Position numbers and translations under genes: made by a program. 64,000 nt of DNA from Staphylococcus pseudintermedius (GTDB lineage: Bacteria; Bacillota; Bacilli; Staphylococcales; Staphylococcaceae). The stretch lies in contig NZ_MLGE02000012.1 of NCBI RefSeq assembly GCF_001792775.2, positions 1 through 64,000 of the forward strand, given 5' to 3'. Shown in pieces: positions 9,705-19,689 of the stretch; within the stretch, counting starts at the first letter, position 1; each line of letters starts with the position of its first letter. Below the pieces are notes generated by a model. It did no database searches. It was not told where the DNA came from and saw nothing but the letters and a program-made list of their open reading frames with translations.

Positions 9705-9836
9705 ATGGCTGAAAAAGATATTAAAAAAGCTGCAGAACAAGCGAAAGATAAAGAGAAAGAATTGAAAGATAAGACTGAAGATGCGAAAGATGGTGCAGAG
9801 AAAACGAAAGATGATATTCAAAAAACATTTGAGTAA
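9705..9836 (+). CDS. Small, highly charged CsbD/LEA-like protein (43 aa)
   Basis: The ORF encodes 43 residues: MAEKDIKKAAEQAKDKEKEL, then a further 23 rich in Lys, Asp, Glu and Ala with an 11-residue-like periodicity (KDKTEDAKDGAEKTK). This resembles CsbD-like general-stress proteins and LEA-type helices. GGTAGGCG lies 8-10 nt upstream and a strong terminator follows 26 nt downstream, which supports a real short gene. In Firmicutes such proteins are typically sigma-B controlled. I do not see a definite sigma-B promoter, although GTTTAGG and related AT-rich sequence precede it. Function is unknown. Confidence 0.7.
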   Translation: MAEKDIKKAAEQAKDKEKELKDKTEDAKDGAEKTKDDIQKTFE

Positions 9837-9861
9837 ACTTTAATTTATGTTTAATGTGTGA

Positions 9862-9893
9862 GGAGCAGGATGATTATGGCCTGTTCCTTTTTT
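9862..9893 (+). terminator. Terminator after the 43-aa gene
   Basis: GGAGCAGG pairs with CCTGTTCC (one G-U), with a 10-nt loop followed by seven T. Confidence 0.85.
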
Positions 9894-10630
9894 TCGTTTT
9901 AAATTATTTCTTTTTCATTTGTTTAATTTCATCGTTTCTTACAGATTGACAAACTAGCTCTTGCTTTCCCAAGGCCTTGACTCAACTAAGTTTGGCTTGA
10001 TTTAAGTGTAAACTTGAGAGAAACCAAATTGGATTTTGGGAGCATTACAGAAATCTCATGTGTAACAAAGATTTCGTTTTCCTGCCCCCGCAAGACTGAG
10101 TGGCCTTCTCAAAAATGCAAACATTGAGACTTAGGCAGCTACGTCGATAAACAGTAACCACTATTAGAGTAAAGAAGTAACTATGAGTCATATACACGCA
10201 TCCCTCGGGAGTCTCGAGCCGTCCCGTCAACCTTCAACGAGTCTCATTAACTATGATAGTGAAATGCTTTTAATGAAAAAATTAAATTCACCTCTCCTCA
10301 AATCGCTCGCCTCGTCATCAAAAACAAATTCTAACTTTGAATATGCATATCATCTTTATTACTTTAGGCTGCAGATGCTGGCAATTGTTTAAGCAGCTCA
10401 ACTCTGACATAGACAGTGAAAGATTTTGAAAACTACGTCTAGTGTTTTTCTTCAAATACTGTCATTTATTGATGCACACTGATGTTGCATTTATCAAAAT
10501 TCATTGGGGTCACTGTCGTATCCTACTTTATGCATATGAACTCACAGTGAGATCTTTCGTGTTCATTTTTTCAATATATACATTTTTAATGGTTTAGGGT
10601 TTTTCAAATTTGAATCATCAGCCGCTTGAA
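9894..10630. other. Long intergenic region with no recognisable gene
   Basis: About 740 bp between the small charged gene and the thiamine transporter leader. The longest ORFs (61 and 69 codons) have no ribosome binding site or familiar protein pattern. Short inverted repeats are present, for example GAAATCT...AGATTTC near 10052-10080. Positions 10200-10216 match, in inverted orientation, the left arm of the repeat at 34022. It may hold a small RNA or a decayed gene; nothing can be assigned. Confidence 0.5.
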
Positions 10631-10633
10631 ACC

Positions 10634-10662
10634 TTGACTTTTCAATATTCTAGGTGTACATT
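10634..10662 (+). promoter_or_regulatory. Candidate sigma-A promoter of the ykoEDC leader
   Basis: TTGACT (10634-10639), a 17-nt spacer and TACATT (10657-10662) lie just before the riboswitch aptamer. The fit to consensus is moderate, and an alternative TTGACA lies at 10661-10666. Confidence 0.4.
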
Positions 10663-10683
10663 GACATTATCAATTAAATACGC

Positions 10684-10766
10684 ACACTAGGGGTGTGAAA
10701 GCTGAGATGAGGTGTCACCTCAAACCCTTTGAACCTGAACTAGATGATACTAGCGTAGGAAAGTGT
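10684..10766 (+). promoter_or_regulatory. TPP riboswitch (THI element) aptamer
   Basis: The conserved landmarks are all present and in order: P1 arm ACACT, AGGGGTG, GCTGAGAT, a variable P3 hairpin (GAGGTGTCACCTC), AACCCTTTGAACCTGA, the CTAGATGATACTAG arm with GATGATAC, GCGTAGGAAAG, and the closing arm AGTGT. It senses thiamine pyrophosphate and switches off downstream genes. It lies upstream of ykoE, with a terminator hairpin between them that serves as the expression platform, so transcription should be attenuated when TPP is plentiful. Confidence 0.95.
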
Positions 10767-10846
10767 TTTGTTATGATATGTATATTGTGCGGTGGACTTA
10801 TGTCTGTCATACCAATAACGTATCCATATATCAATGAGCACATGAT

Positions 10847-10887
10847 GCGCCTATCTTCAGTTTAAGATATGCGTATTTTTTATTTTT
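10847..10887 (+). terminator. Riboswitch expression-platform terminator
   Basis: An 11-bp stem with one mismatch (10847-10857 with 10864-10874), a 6-nt loop, then ATTTTTTATTTTT. It sits between the TPP aptamer and the ykoE ribosome binding site (GGGAGGA). The segments GATATGTATA (near 10774) and TATCCATATATC (near 10821) could form the competing antiterminator. Confidence 0.75.
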
Positions 10888-10902
10888 GGGAGGAATTTAC
10901 AT

Positions 10903-11478
10903 ATGAAAAAAGGCTTAACGTTGTCAGACATCCTCGTCACTGTACTCGTATCCGTGATCTTTGCAGTGATTTATAATTTATGGTGGGCTGTCACAAATAC
11001 TTTACAGCCATTAGGTTTACATCTTGATCAATTAATGTATGGTATGTGGTTTAGTGCTGCAGTCGTTGCATATCTCATTATTCCTAAAACGGGGATTGCA
11101 TTATTAGCTGAATTTGCTGCAGGTGCTGGCGAAACAATTATGATGGGACGTTTTGATATCCCAACAATTATTTACGCTTTACTTCAAGGTTTGGCATGTG
11201 AGATTATTTTTGCGATTTTCCGCTACAAATCACGTGCTTTTATGGTCGCTATCCTTGCAGGTATGGCAGCCGCAATCATTAGTTTACCTATCGACTGGTA
11301 CTATGGTTACTTAAATGAAGTTGCGACTTGGAACTTAATTCTACTGATTGCTTTTCGTATTATCAGTGGTGCTATATTAGCCGGTGTGTTCCCATACTTA
11401 CTCGTTAAGGCATTGGATCAGACTGGCGTAACGAAACTGTTTCGTCCTGCTTCAAAAGACGATTACGATGCATTATAA
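10903..11478 (+). CDS. ykoE: ECF transporter S component, YkoE family (thiamine/HMP)
   Basis: A 191-residue substrate-binding membrane subunit of an energy-coupling factor transporter. It has about five or six hydrophobic helices, with the family-typical segments NLWWAVTNTLQPLG and FAAGAGETIMMGRFD. YkoE proteins bind thiamine or its hydroxymethylpyrimidine precursor. The upstream TPP riboswitch and the downstream ATPase and T subunits in the YkoEDC order strongly support this. The ATG is preceded by GGGAGGA. The gene ends 12 nt before ykoD. Confidence 0.92.
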   Translation: MKKGLTLSDILVTVLVSVIFAVIYNLWWAVTNTLQPLGLHLDQLMYGMWFSAAVVAYLIIPKTGIALLAEFAAGAGETIMMGRFDIPTIIYALLQGLACEIIFAIFRYKSRAFMVAILAGMAAAIISLPIDWYYGYLNEVATWNLILLIAFRIISGAILAGVFPYLLVKALDQTGVTKLFRPASKDDYDAL

Positions 11479-11490
11479 GGGTGACTTATT

Positions 11491-12894
11491 GTGTTAAAAG
11501 TTAAAAATTTACGTTTAAAATACCCGAGCGCAGATTATAAAATTTTTGACGGGATTGACGTAGAAATCAAAGATAAAGAAAAAGTACTTTTACTTGGGCC
11601 ATCTGGTTCGGGTAAAAGTACGTTACTCAATGTATTAAGTGGCATTGTGCCGAACTTAATTGATTTACCAATGAAATATGATGCATTAGAAATTGCTGAA
11701 AATTCAGGTGTCATTTTCCAAGACCCGGATTCGCAGTTTTGTATGCCACAAGTGAACGAAGAGTTAGCCTTTATTTTAGAAAACCAACAAATTCCACGTC
11801 ACGACATGGACAGCCGTATCCATGAAGCATTAAATCATGTCGGTCTTGATGTAAATCCAAAGCAACGTATTCATCAATTGAGCGGCGGTATGAAACAAAA
11901 ATTAGCGATTGCGGGAACGTTACTTCAAGGGGCAGATACATTGTTTCTTGACGAACCGACTGCGATGTTAGATGTAGAAGCGACCGAAAATTTATGGAAT
12001 CTTTTAAAGGATTTGTGGGAGGACAAGACCGTACTCATTGTCGAACACAAGGTAGAACATATTTGGCAACATGTCGATCGTGTCATACTGATGAATCATC
12101 ACGGCCATATTATCCAACAAGGCACGCCTGAATATATTATGGCGCATTACGAATCTTTATTAAGTGAATATGGTGTGTGGCATCCAAAAGCGTGGTCACA
12201 TGCACCTATGCCTCAACATCCCGTTCAATCTACTGCTCAAAATTTTTATTTTTCATTCGAACAAGGCGCGATACAAAGGGGCCGTCGTACATTATATGAA
12301 GTAGACGCATTACATATTGAACCGGGAGAATGGATAACACTCACTGGGAAAAATGGATCAGGTAAGACATCGCTATTAGAGTCGATGATGCAATTGATAC
12401 GTTATAAGGGGAACATGCATTATGGCGGGCAGAAATTAACTAGAATTAAAGATGCCGCGCAACATATGTTTTTAGTGTATCAAAATCCTGAACTGCAATT
12501 TATACAAAATAGTGTGTTTGATGAAATATGGGTCAACTATCACCATATGGATCCTGAACACGCGAAAGCAAAAACTGCAGAAATGTTAGCACTACTTGAT
12601 TTGGAGCATGTGTCGAGTCAACACCCATTTGAATTATCTATGGGGCAAAAACGTCGACTGAGTGTCGCTACCGCACTAAGTACCAATGCAGATATTATTT
12701 TATTAGATGAACCGACATTCGGCTTAGACAGTCACAATACGTTTAAATTAATTGAATTGTTCCAAAGTCGTATTGCGCAAGGTCAGACGATTTTAATGGT
12801 CACGCACGACGCACATATTATCGAACGTTACCCTACTCGTCGGATAGAAGTCAAAGAAGGCAAACTTTATGAAGTCGAGGAGGTGCGCACATGA
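11491..12894 (+). CDS. ykoD: ECF transporter double ATPase, YkoD family
   Basis: A 467-residue protein with two ABC ATPase domains in one chain. The first half has Walker A GPSGSGKST (about residues 37-45), signature LSGGMKQ and Walker B LFLDEPT. The second half has Walker A GKNGSGKTS, signature LSMGQKRR and Walker B IILLDEPT. This fused A1-A2 layout is characteristic of dedicated YkoD-type thiamine ECF transporters rather than the shared group II module. The start is GTG with AAGGGTG upstream. It overlaps ykoC by 4 nt (ATGA), so expression is coupled. Confidence 0.93.
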   Translation: MLKVKNLRLKYPSADYKIFDGIDVEIKDKEKVLLLGPSGSGKSTLLNVLSGIVPNLIDLPMKYDALEIAENSGVIFQDPDSQFCMPQVNEELAFILENQQIPRHDMDSRIHEALNHVGLDVNPKQRIHQLSGGMKQKLAIAGTLLQGADTLFLDEPTAMLDVEATENLWNLLKDLWEDKTVLIVEHKVEHIWQHVDRVILMNHHGHIIQQGTPEYIMAHYESLLSEYGVWHPKAWSHAPMPQHPVQSTAQNFYFSFEQGAIQRGRRTLYEVDALHIEPGEWITLTGKNGSGKTSLLESMMQLIRYKGNMHYGGQKLTRIKDAAQHMFLVYQNPELQFIQNSVFDEIWVNYHHMDPEHAKAKTAEMLALLDLEHVSSQHPFELSMGQKRRLSVATALSTNADIILLDEPTFGLDSHNTFKLIELFQSRIAQGQTILMVTHDAHIIERYPTRRIEVKEGKLYEVEEVRT

Positions 12895-13682
12895 TTGAAT
12901 CTTGGAAAACACGTCACACGTTCATGGATGATGTGAATATCGTCACCAAATTGTTTTTAGGCGTCGCACTTTTCTTCTTCATTATTTTCGTTCATCATTT
13001 TGACGTCATGATTTATCTTGCGACATTGATGCTCATTTTTATGTTACTCGTTGCAGGGACAAAATGGAAAGTCGTCTTGACGTTCACAATACTCGCAACC
13101 TTTTTCGCCCTCACCTCTTCGTTATTTATGATCTTTTACGGCGATGGGCAACATGAATTATTGAAATTCGGCTTCGTCAACATCACGACGGAAAGTCTTG
13201 TGCGTGGATTGCATCTTTCATTCCGGACGATGACTGTGAGTTATTTTGGGTTGTCTATTGCCTTTACATCACAAGTCATTATGATTTTTTACAGCTTGAT
13301 GCAACATTTAAAAGTAAAACCGAAAATTGCCTATGCTTTTATGGCGGCATTTCGTATGATTCCCATCATGTTAGAGTCACTTTTTCAACTACGCAACGCC
13401 TTAAAAATGCGTTATCAAATGATTGATAACCGCAACTATTCAGGCTTCAAACGTCTGAAACATTTATTAATTCCATTGCTCAGTCAAAACATCAGAAAAG
13501 CGCATCGTCTATCTGTAGCGATGGAGAAAAAAGGCTTTAAAGATGGACCACGGACGTATTATTATCATGTCCCGTTTAGTTATAAAGATTTGATTCTGAT
13601 TGGGCTCACTGTGATCATCGTTATACTCGCATTTACATTCGCACAAATGTTACCGATAACTGGTATTACTGATGCACGTTAA
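12891..13682 (+). CDS. ykoC: ECF transporter T component, YkoC family
   Basis: A 263-residue membrane coupling subunit of the thiamine/HMP ECF transporter. It has four or five hydrophobic helices, with the T-component coupling helices carrying arginine motifs (AAFRMIPIMLESLFQLRNALKMR and, near the C-terminus, RLSVAMEKKGFKDG, which corresponds to the AxRxRG-type signature). It is the last gene of the TPP-controlled ykoEDC operon, translationally coupled to ykoD, and is followed by a strong terminator. Confidence 0.9.
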   Translation: MIESWKTRHTFMDDVNIVTKLFLGVALFFFIIFVHHFDVMIYLATLMLIFMLLVAGTKWKVVLTFTILATFFALTSSLFMIFYGDGQHELLKFGFVNITTESLVRGLHLSFRTMTVSYFGLSIAFTSQVIMIFYSLMQHLKVKPKIAYAFMAAFRMIPIMLESLFQLRNALKMRYQMIDNRNYSGFKRLKHLLIPLLSQNIRKAHRLSVAMEKKGFKDGPRTYYYHVPFSYKDLILIGLTVIIVILAFTFAQMLPITGITDAR

Positions 13683-13784
13683 CCGAACTGAGATTTTGCG
13701 TTTTCATGATCTCGACGATGTGAAAAGGCAGGTCTAGATTTCCTTTTTAACTTTCCCGTATGACCATCTGCAAAGGAAATCGTT

Positions 13785-13829
13785 TCCCTTTATTGATTTT
13801 TGATAGTCAATAAAGGGATTTTTATTTTT
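13785..13829 (+). terminator. Terminator of the ykoEDC operon
   Basis: A perfect 12-bp stem (13785-13796 with 13807-13818), a 10-nt loop and TTTTTATTTTTT. Confidence 0.9.
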
Positions 13830-13839
13830 TATTCAACCC

Positions 13840-13885
13840 AAAAAAGCGTAAAATCCTTAGTCATTTTACCTAAAAGATTTTACGC
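13840..13885 (-). terminator. Terminator of the purine operon
   Basis: On the minus strand GCGTAAAATC pairs with GATTTTACGC over a 20-nt loop and is followed by TTTTTT. It lies 16 nt beyond the purD stop. Confidence 0.8.
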
Positions 13886-13900
13886 ATCTTTAATGTTCAT

Positions 13901-15154
13901 TCAATATTCATTCGCTTTAATCGCTTTATGGGCAATGTCTTGACGATAGAATAAACCGTCACTTTCAATTTTTTCGACACGTGCATAAGCTGCTTGTTGT
14001 GCCGCTTCGATTGTCGCGCCTTCACCAATCGCCAGAATCACGCGTCCACCTGATGTGACATAGTGTTCTCCATCATGTGTTAAACCACTGACAAAGTATG
14101 CGCCTGGTTCATCTTCAAAACCTTTGACAGTTGCACCTTTTTCATATGCACCTGGATACCCTTTTGAAGCGAGCATAACGCCTACAACCGCATCATCTTT
14201 CCACTTCATATTGATCGGTGCTTTTTCATCTAATTCAACGATGTGCGCCATGAGATCACTTTCTAAACGTGTCAATAATACTTGTGCTTCAGGGTCACCG
14301 AAACGTGCATTAAATTCAATGACTTTCGGCCCTTCTTTGGTTAAAATCGCACCGATGTATAATAAACCGAAGAAATCATGCCCTTCTGCTTGCATCGCTT
14401 TGGCAATCGGTTGCGCGATTTTGTCATTCGCTTCATCTAAGACACTTTGACTCATATGTGGTACAGGACAGTACGCACCCATACCACCTGTGTTCGGTCC
14501 TTTATCTTGATCATACGCACGCTTATGATCTTGCGCAATTGTATCGAATGGAACAGCGTAATCACCATTGACAAATGTCATGAGTGAAAATTCTTCCCCT
14601 TCTAAAAATTGTTCGAATACGACTTTACTATTCGCTTCTGGATATAATGTTTCTACCGCTTCACGTGCTTGTTCGCGTGTTTCAGCAATGATGACCCCTT
14701 TACCTGCTGCGAGTCCATCTTTTTTCAACACAATCGGTAATTCACACGTTTCAATGTATGCCACTGCTTCATCTTTTTGGTCGATTTCTCGGTATGCAGC
14801 AGTTGGAATATCATATTTGGCCATGAGACGTTTCGCAAATGACTTTGATCCTTCGATTTGAGCCGCATCTTGGTTTGGACCAAATACTTTAATGTCTACC
14901 GCTCTTAATGCATCAGCTAAGCCATCTGTCAACGGCTGTTCAGGTCCAATCACGACCCATGTCACATCATGTGCTTGTGCAAATGCGACGATTGCTTCAT
15001 GATCTGATTCTGCAATCTCACCGTGTACTTCAGCCACATGGGTCATTGCAGCATTGCCTGGAATGGCATAAACTTGTGAAACTAATGGCGATTGATTTAA
15101 TTTGTGTGCGAGTATATGTTCACGTCCCCCGCCACCAACGACTAATACGTGCAT
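13901..15154 (-). CDS. purD: Phosphoribosylamine-glycine ligase (GARS)
   Basis: Second step of de novo purine synthesis: ATP-dependent joining of glycine to phosphoribosylamine. It is 417 residues, an ATP-grasp enzyme. The N-terminal pre-ATP-grasp domain begins [11 protein letters not shown]. The ATP-binding loop [16 protein letters not shown] and the metal-binding end [14 protein letters not shown] are clear. AAGGAGGATAT precedes the ATG. It is the last gene of the purE-to-purD operon, 17 nt after purH, and is followed by the operon terminator. Confidence 0.97.
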   Translation of the reverse strand: MHVLVVGGGGREHILAHKLNQSPLVSQVYAIPGNAAMTHVAEVHGEIAESDHEAIVAFAQAHDVTWVVIGPEQPLTDGLADALRAVDIKVFGPNQDAAQIEGSKSFAKRLMAKYDIPTAAYREIDQKDEAVAYIETCELPIVLKKDGLAAGKGVIIAETREQAREAVETLYPEANSKVVFEQFLEGEEFSLMTFVNGDYAVPFDTIAQDHKRAYDQDKGPNTGGMGAYCPVPHMSQSVLDEANDKIAQPIAKAMQAEGHDFFGLLYIGAILTKEGPKVIEFNARFGDPEAQVLLTRLESDLMAHIVELDEKAPINMKWKDDAVVGVMLASKGYPGAYEKGATVKGFEDEPGAYFVSGLTHDGEHYVTSGGRVILAIGEGATIEAAQQAAYARVEKIESDGLFYRQDIAHKAIKANEY

Positions 15155-15171
15155 ATTCGATATCCTCCTTA

Positions 15172-16650
15172 TTAATGTTTAAAGTGACGCATGCCTGTTG
15201 TCACCATAGCAATACCATAGCGATTCGCCATATCAATAGACTCTTGATCTTTAATCGAGCCACCTGGTTGAATAATTGCTTTAATACCTGCTTTTGCTGC
15301 TGTTTCGACAGTGTCACCCATTGGGAAGAAACCATCTGATGCTAAGACGACATTGTCATTTATTTCAATCGCACGGTCAATCGCAATTTTAGCTGAGCCT
15401 ACACGATTCATTTGGCCAGCACCGATACCGACTGTCTGCTTGTCATTTGCAAGGACAATCGCATTACTTTTCACTGATTTCACAACTTTCCATCCTAATA
15501 ATAATGCGTCCCATTGTTCCTTCGTCGGTTTCACATCTGTCACAACTGTCATGTCAGCTTGTGCTACATCAAAACGGTCTTTATCTTGAACTAAATAACC
15601 GCCTGAAACCGATACAAATTCTGTTGCATCTGCTTCTTCAGTCATTTCAATTTCAAGTAAACGAATATTTTTCTTCTGTTGTAAAATATTTAAAGCAGCT
15701 TGTTCGAATTTTGGCGCAATAACGACTTCTAAGAAAATCGCATGTAAGTCTTCTGCGAGTTCAGCTGTGACTGGACGGTTTAATGCGACGATACCACCGA
15801 AAATAGATTGACTGTCCGCTTCATACGCATGTGTGTACGCTGCATGAATGTTTTCGCCTGTACCGACACCACAAGGATTCATATGTTTTACCGCGACCGC
15901 TGCAGGTTGTTCGAATTGTTTCACTAAACTTAGTGCCGCATCCGCATCTTTAATATTGTTGTAGCTCAGTTGTTTACCGTGTAACTGTGTCGCGCCCGCA
16001 ATCGTATTTTTCGCTGTAGATGTACGAATAAACTGTGCAGATTGTTGTGGGTTTTCACCGTAACGTAATTGTTCAAGTTGATGCCCAAAAAATTGTGTAA
16101 TCGCTTGATCATATTCAAATGTATGTTGGAATACTTTAATCATTAATGACTTGCGGAATGCTTCATTTAAAGAACCGTTTTGAATGCGTTGAATGACTTC
16201 ATCATAGTCTGTTGGGTCAACAATTGTTGTGACATGTTTGAAGTTTTTCGCAGCTGCACGTAACATCGTTGGACCACCGATATCGATGTTTTCAATCGCG
16301 TCCATTTCAGTGACGTCTGGATTTTTCACCGTTTCTTTAAATGGATATAAATTCACAACGACCATATCGATTAAATCAATATTTTGTCCTTTTAATTGCT
16401 CAAGATGTTCTGGCTTGTCACGATCTGCTAAAATACCGCCATGCACAGCTGGGTGTAATGTTTTCACACGACCGTCCATAATTTCTTCAAATTGTGTCAG
16501 TTCAGAAACCGATGTCACCTTGACACCCGCTTCGTCAATTGCACGAAAAGTCCCGCCTGTTGAATACAACTCATAACCTGCTTCAACGAGGGATTGTGCA
16601 AATGGAACAATACCAGTTTTGTCTGAAACACTTAAAATTGCTTTTTTCAT
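15172..16650 (-). CDS. purH: Bifunctional AICAR transformylase / IMP cyclohydrolase
   Basis: Catalyses the last two steps to IMP. The 492-residue protein starts at the ATG at 16650 ([13 protein letters not shown]), preceded by AAGGAG. An in-frame extension of 19 codons upstream overlaps purN and lacks family similarity, so I reject it. The N-terminal MGS-like cyclohydrolase domain shows STGGT and a DGRVKTLHP motif. The C-terminal transformylase domain has [16 protein letters not shown] (catalytic Lys-His) and ends MRHFKH, as is standard. Confidence 0.97.
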   Translation of the reverse strand: MKKAILSVSDKTGIVPFAQSLVEAGYELYSTGGTFRAIDEAGVKVTSVSELTQFEEIMDGRVKTLHPAVHGGILADRDKPEHLEQLKGQNIDLIDMVVVNLYPFKETVKNPDVTEMDAIENIDIGGPTMLRAAAKNFKHVTTIVDPTDYDEVIQRIQNGSLNEAFRKSLMIKVFQHTFEYDQAITQFFGHQLEQLRYGENPQQSAQFIRTSTAKNTIAGATQLHGKQLSYNNIKDADAALSLVKQFEQPAAVAVKHMNPCGVGTGENIHAAYTHAYEADSQSIFGGIVALNRPVTAELAEDLHAIFLEVVIAPKFEQAALNILQQKKNIRLLEIEMTEEADATEFVSVSGGYLVQDKDRFDVAQADMTVVTDVKPTKEQWDALLLGWKVVKSVKSNAIVLANDKQTVGIGAGQMNRVGSAKIAIDRAIEINDNVVLASDGFFPMGDTVETAAKAGIKAIIQPGGSIKDQESIDMANRYGIAMVTTGMRHFKH

Positions 16651-16666
16651 AATTGATGATATCTCC

Positions 16667-17233
16667 TTATCGAATAATCTTCTTAATGACTGCTGGGTAC
16701 AATTCATACTCTAATGATTTAATACGTTCTTCTAATGATTGTTGTGTATCGTCTTCATAAATTGGACATGTGCGCTGTTCAATCATCTGACCTGTATCCA
16801 TACCTGCATCGACGTAGTGTACTGTTGAACCTGTTTCCTTATCCCCACTGTTTAACGCTTGTCCGACTGCATTTTTACCTTTATATTTCGGCAATAATGA
16901 AGGGTGAATGTTCAAAATGCGTCCTTCATATGCTGATAACAATGTTTCATCGATTAAACGCATATAGCCTGCTAATACAATCCACTCTACACCTTCCTGA
17001 CGCAACCAATTTAATACAGCCGCTTCATAAGCTACTTTATCATCGAACGTGCGTGGTTCGAATGCATGGACAGGAATGCCATGTTGTTGAGCAAGCTGAA
17101 CACACGCTGCTTCAGGTTTGTCAGTGTACAATGCCGTGACTTCGATATGCGCGAGTTCACCCGATTTGACACGTTTCATAATGTTATCGAAATTTGTGCC
17201 GGAACCAGATGCAAAGATTGCAATTTTAACCAC
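16667..17233 (-). CDS. purN: Phosphoribosylglycinamide formyltransferase (GART)
   Basis: Third step of purine synthesis, formyl transfer from 10-formyl-THF to GAR. The 188-residue formyltransferase fold carries [12 protein letters not shown] at the phosphate-binding loop, and the catalytic segment [13 protein letters not shown] with the Asn and His residues; the Asp follows in the [12 protein letters not shown] loop. The start codon is GTG and overlaps the purM stop by one base (TAGTG), so it is tightly coupled. Confidence 0.96.
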   Translation of the reverse strand: MVKIAIFASGSGTNFDNIMKRVKSGELAHIEVTALYTDKPEAACVQLAQQHGIPVHAFEPRTFDDKVAYEAAVLNWLRQEGVEWIVLAGYMRLIDETLLSAYEGRILNIHPSLLPKYKGKNAVGQALNSGDKETGSTVHYVDAGMDTGQMIEQRTCPIYEDDTQQSLEERIKSLEYELYPAVIKKIIR

Positions 17234-18264
17234 TATTTTGCCTCCGTTAAGCGAATGGCACTGTCTTCTTCAGCAATATGACCGATTGTGTATGCGTCCA
17301 CATTCGCATTTTTTAAGATTTCATGAACTGCTACTTCATCTTCAGGCGCAACGATGAGTGTAAAACCAATCCCCATGTTGAAGATATGGTACATTTCGTC
17401 TGTATCGATGTTACCTTGTGCTTGTAACCAATTGAAAATAGCCGGTGTTGGAAACGATGCTGTGTTCACAACAGCCGTTTTGCCTTCTGGTAAAGCTCTC
17501 GGAATATTTTCGTAAAAACCACCACCTGTTATATGTGTCATCGCTTTAATTTGAACATCTTTTTTCACCGCAAGCACAGGCGACACGTATAAAGCGGTTG
17601 GTGTTAAGAGCATGTCTAAGAAGCTTTGTTCACCTTCAAATGTATCGTTCACATCAATACCTGATTCTGCGACAAGACGACGGACTAAACTGTAACCGTT
17701 TGAATGAATGCCGTTTGAGGCAAGGCCAATGATGACGTCACCCTTTTCTACTTTTGAGCCGTCAATGTATTCGTCTTTTTCAACTGCACCGACAGCAAAG
17801 CCCGCAACATCGTATTCACCTTCATGATACATTTCACCCATTTCAGCTGTTTCGCCACCGATTAAAGCTGTGTTTGTTTCAACACAACCATCACTAATGC
17901 CTTTTACGATTTGTTCGATAATTTCCGGTACCACTTTATGTGTCGCAATATAGTCTAAAAAGTATAGCGGCTCTGCGCCAGTCGTTAAAATGTCATTTAC
18001 ACACATTGCAACGGCGTCAATACCGATTGTGTCATGTTTGTCATAGTCGATAGCGAGCTTTAACTTTGTACCGACACCATCTGTTCCTGATACGAGTACG
18101 GGGGCTTTCATATTGAGTTGTGATAAATCAAATGTTGCACCAAATCCTCCTAAGCCGCCAAGTACTTCTTTACGCATCGTTCGTTCAACGTGGCTTGACA
18201 TTCGTTTTACCGCTTCATAGCCAGCTTCGATATCGACACCAGCCTTTTTATATGATTCAGCCAT
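17233..18264 (-). CDS. purM: Phosphoribosylformylglycinamidine cyclo-ligase (AIR synthetase)
   Basis: Fifth step of purine synthesis, ATP-dependent closure of the imidazole ring. The 343-residue protein has the PurM signature: [13 protein letters not shown] near the N-terminus, [27 protein letters not shown], and the GGETAEM loop. The length is typical. It sits 3 nt downstream of purF and overlaps purN by one base. Confidence 0.97.
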   Translation of the reverse strand: MAESYKKAGVDIEAGYEAVKRMSSHVERTMRKEVLGGLGGFGATFDLSQLNMKAPVLVSGTDGVGTKLKLAIDYDKHDTIGIDAVAMCVNDILTTGAEPLYFLDYIATHKVVPEIIEQIVKGISDGCVETNTALIGGETAEMGEMYHEGEYDVAGFAVGAVEKDEYIDGSKVEKGDVIIGLASNGIHSNGYSLVRRLVAESGIDVNDTFEGEQSFLDMLLTPTALYVSPVLAVKKDVQIKAMTHITGGGFYENIPRALPEGKTAVVNTASFPTPAIFNWLQAQGNIDTDEMYHIFNMGIGFTLIVAPEDEVAVHEILKNANVDAYTIGHIAEEDSAIRLTEAK

Positions 18265-18267
18265 TGA

Positions 18268-19689
18268 TTACACTCCTCTTCTTTTCATTTCCTTAACTTC
18301 TGGTAGTTCATGATCCACAATTTCAATCGGATATTCACCCGTAAAACAAGCGTTACATTCGCCTTTAGAATCATGGGCTTTAAACACTTCATGCATGCCT
18401 TCAACAGATAAATATGTCAATGTATCTGCGCCAATCATTTCGCGAATTTCTTCTACAGTATGTTGAGCCGCCATCAATTCTGCATGAGTAGACACGTCAA
18501 TACCGTAGTAACACGGATCTTTTAATGGGGGTGAAGAAATGCCCATATGCACTTCTTTCGCACCTGCAGATTTCAATGCTTTAACGATATATTTACTTGT
18601 CGTTCCGCGCACGATCGAGTCATCAATCACGACCACACGTTTGCCTTCAATCACATCACGAATCGGTGAATGCTTCATACGGACCTGTCTTTCTCTCACA
18701 GACTGATCTGGTGTAATAAACGTACGACCGATATAACGGTTTTTCAGCAACCCTTGTTCGTTCGGAATCCCTGTTTGTTCAGAAAAGCCTTTCGCCGCTT
18801 GTAATGAAGAATCGGGAACACCAATCACGATATCCGCATCGATGCCCATTTCTTCAGCTAATTTACGTCCAAGTGCTTTACGGACATTGTAAATCGAGTG
18901 TCTGTGAAATTCTGAATCCGGACGTGCAAAGTAGACATATTCCATCGAGCACATCTTATGACCGATATCTTGTGTATACATGTCGTAGTCCACTTCGTTC
19001 TCACCAGAAAATGTAATCAATTCACCTGGTTCAATGTCACGGATGTATTCTGCACCAATTGCTGTAAAGGCACATGTTTCACTCGCAACACAGTATGCGC
19101 CATCGACTTGACCTAACATCAATGGGCGGACGCCACGATTGTCACGTGTCGCTGTCAGTTGTTCTTCGTTTAAAATGACACAACTGAATGCCCCTTTCAC
19201 TTGATTCAATGCTGCTTTTTGGTTTGTTTTAATATTTTCCGATTTTCCTTTAATCAACAGATGAGCAAGTACTTCTGAGTCACTCGTCGTTTGGAAAATG
19301 CCGCCTGTTGATTCAATGGCTAAACGAATTTGATGTGCATTCGTTAAGTTTCCATTGTGTGCCAAACCTAAGTCCCCTTTAGAATGTTTGAACAAAAACG
19401 GTTGCACGTTGGAAATCTCGCTCGCTCCTGTGGTCGCATAACGGACATGACCAATGGCGTTCGGATAACCTTGTAATGACTCCAATTGTTGTTGTGAAAT
19501 TGCTTCAGTTAACAATCCCATACCACGCGCACCAAAAAGTTGTTCACCGTTCGAGCACACAATCCCTGCACCTTCTTGACCGCGATGTTGCAAACTGTGC
19601 AATGCCATGTAAGTCAAATAGGCTGCATGAGGATGGTTCCAGATGCCGAAAACACCGCATTCTTCGTTTAGTCCACGGATGTCATACAT
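18268..19689 (-). CDS. purF: Amidophosphoribosyltransferase
   Basis: The committed first step, converting PRPP and glutamine to phosphoribosylamine. At 473 residues, a short propeptide (10 residues) precedes the catalytic cysteine C11 in EECGVFGIW, as in the B. subtilis-type enzymes that are processed and carry an Fe-S cluster. The PRPP loop [16 protein letters not shown] is intact, as are the glutamine-binding segments HRGQEGAGI and LAHNGNL. The gene overlaps the end of purL by 22 nt. Confidence 0.97.
   Translation of the reverse strand: MYDIRGLNEECGVFGIWNHPHAAYLTYMALHSLQHRGQEGAGIVCSNGEQLFGARGMGLLTEAISQQQLESLQGYPNAIGHVRYATTGASEISNVQPFLFKHSKGDLGLAHNGNLTNAHQIRLAIESTGGIFQTTSDSEVLAHLLIKGKSENIKTNQKAALNQVKGAFSCVILNEEQLTATRDNRGVRPLMLGQVDGAYCVASETCAFTAIGAEYIRDIEPGELITFSGENEVDYDMYTQDIGHKMCSMEYVYFARPDSEFHRHSIYNVRKALGRKLAEEMGIDADIVIGVPDSSLQAAKGFSEQTGIPNEQGLLKNRYIGRTFITPDQSVRERQVRMKHSPIRDVIEGKRVVVIDDSIVRGTTSKYIVKALKSAGAKEVHMGISSPPLKDPCYYGIDVSTHAELMAAQHTVEEIREMIGADTLTYLSVEGMHEVFKAHDSKGECNACFTGEYPIEIVDHELPEVKEMKRRGV

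Noticed and set aside
10045-10392. Two overlapping ORFs of 61 and 69 codons in the long intergenic gap
   Set aside because: They have no ribosome binding site, implausible composition and no familiar motif. They are likely chance ORFs.
16651-16707. N-terminal extension of purH overlapping purN
   Set aside because: The family start is [13 protein letters not shown] at 16650, with AAGGAG upstream. The extra codons are not PurH-like.
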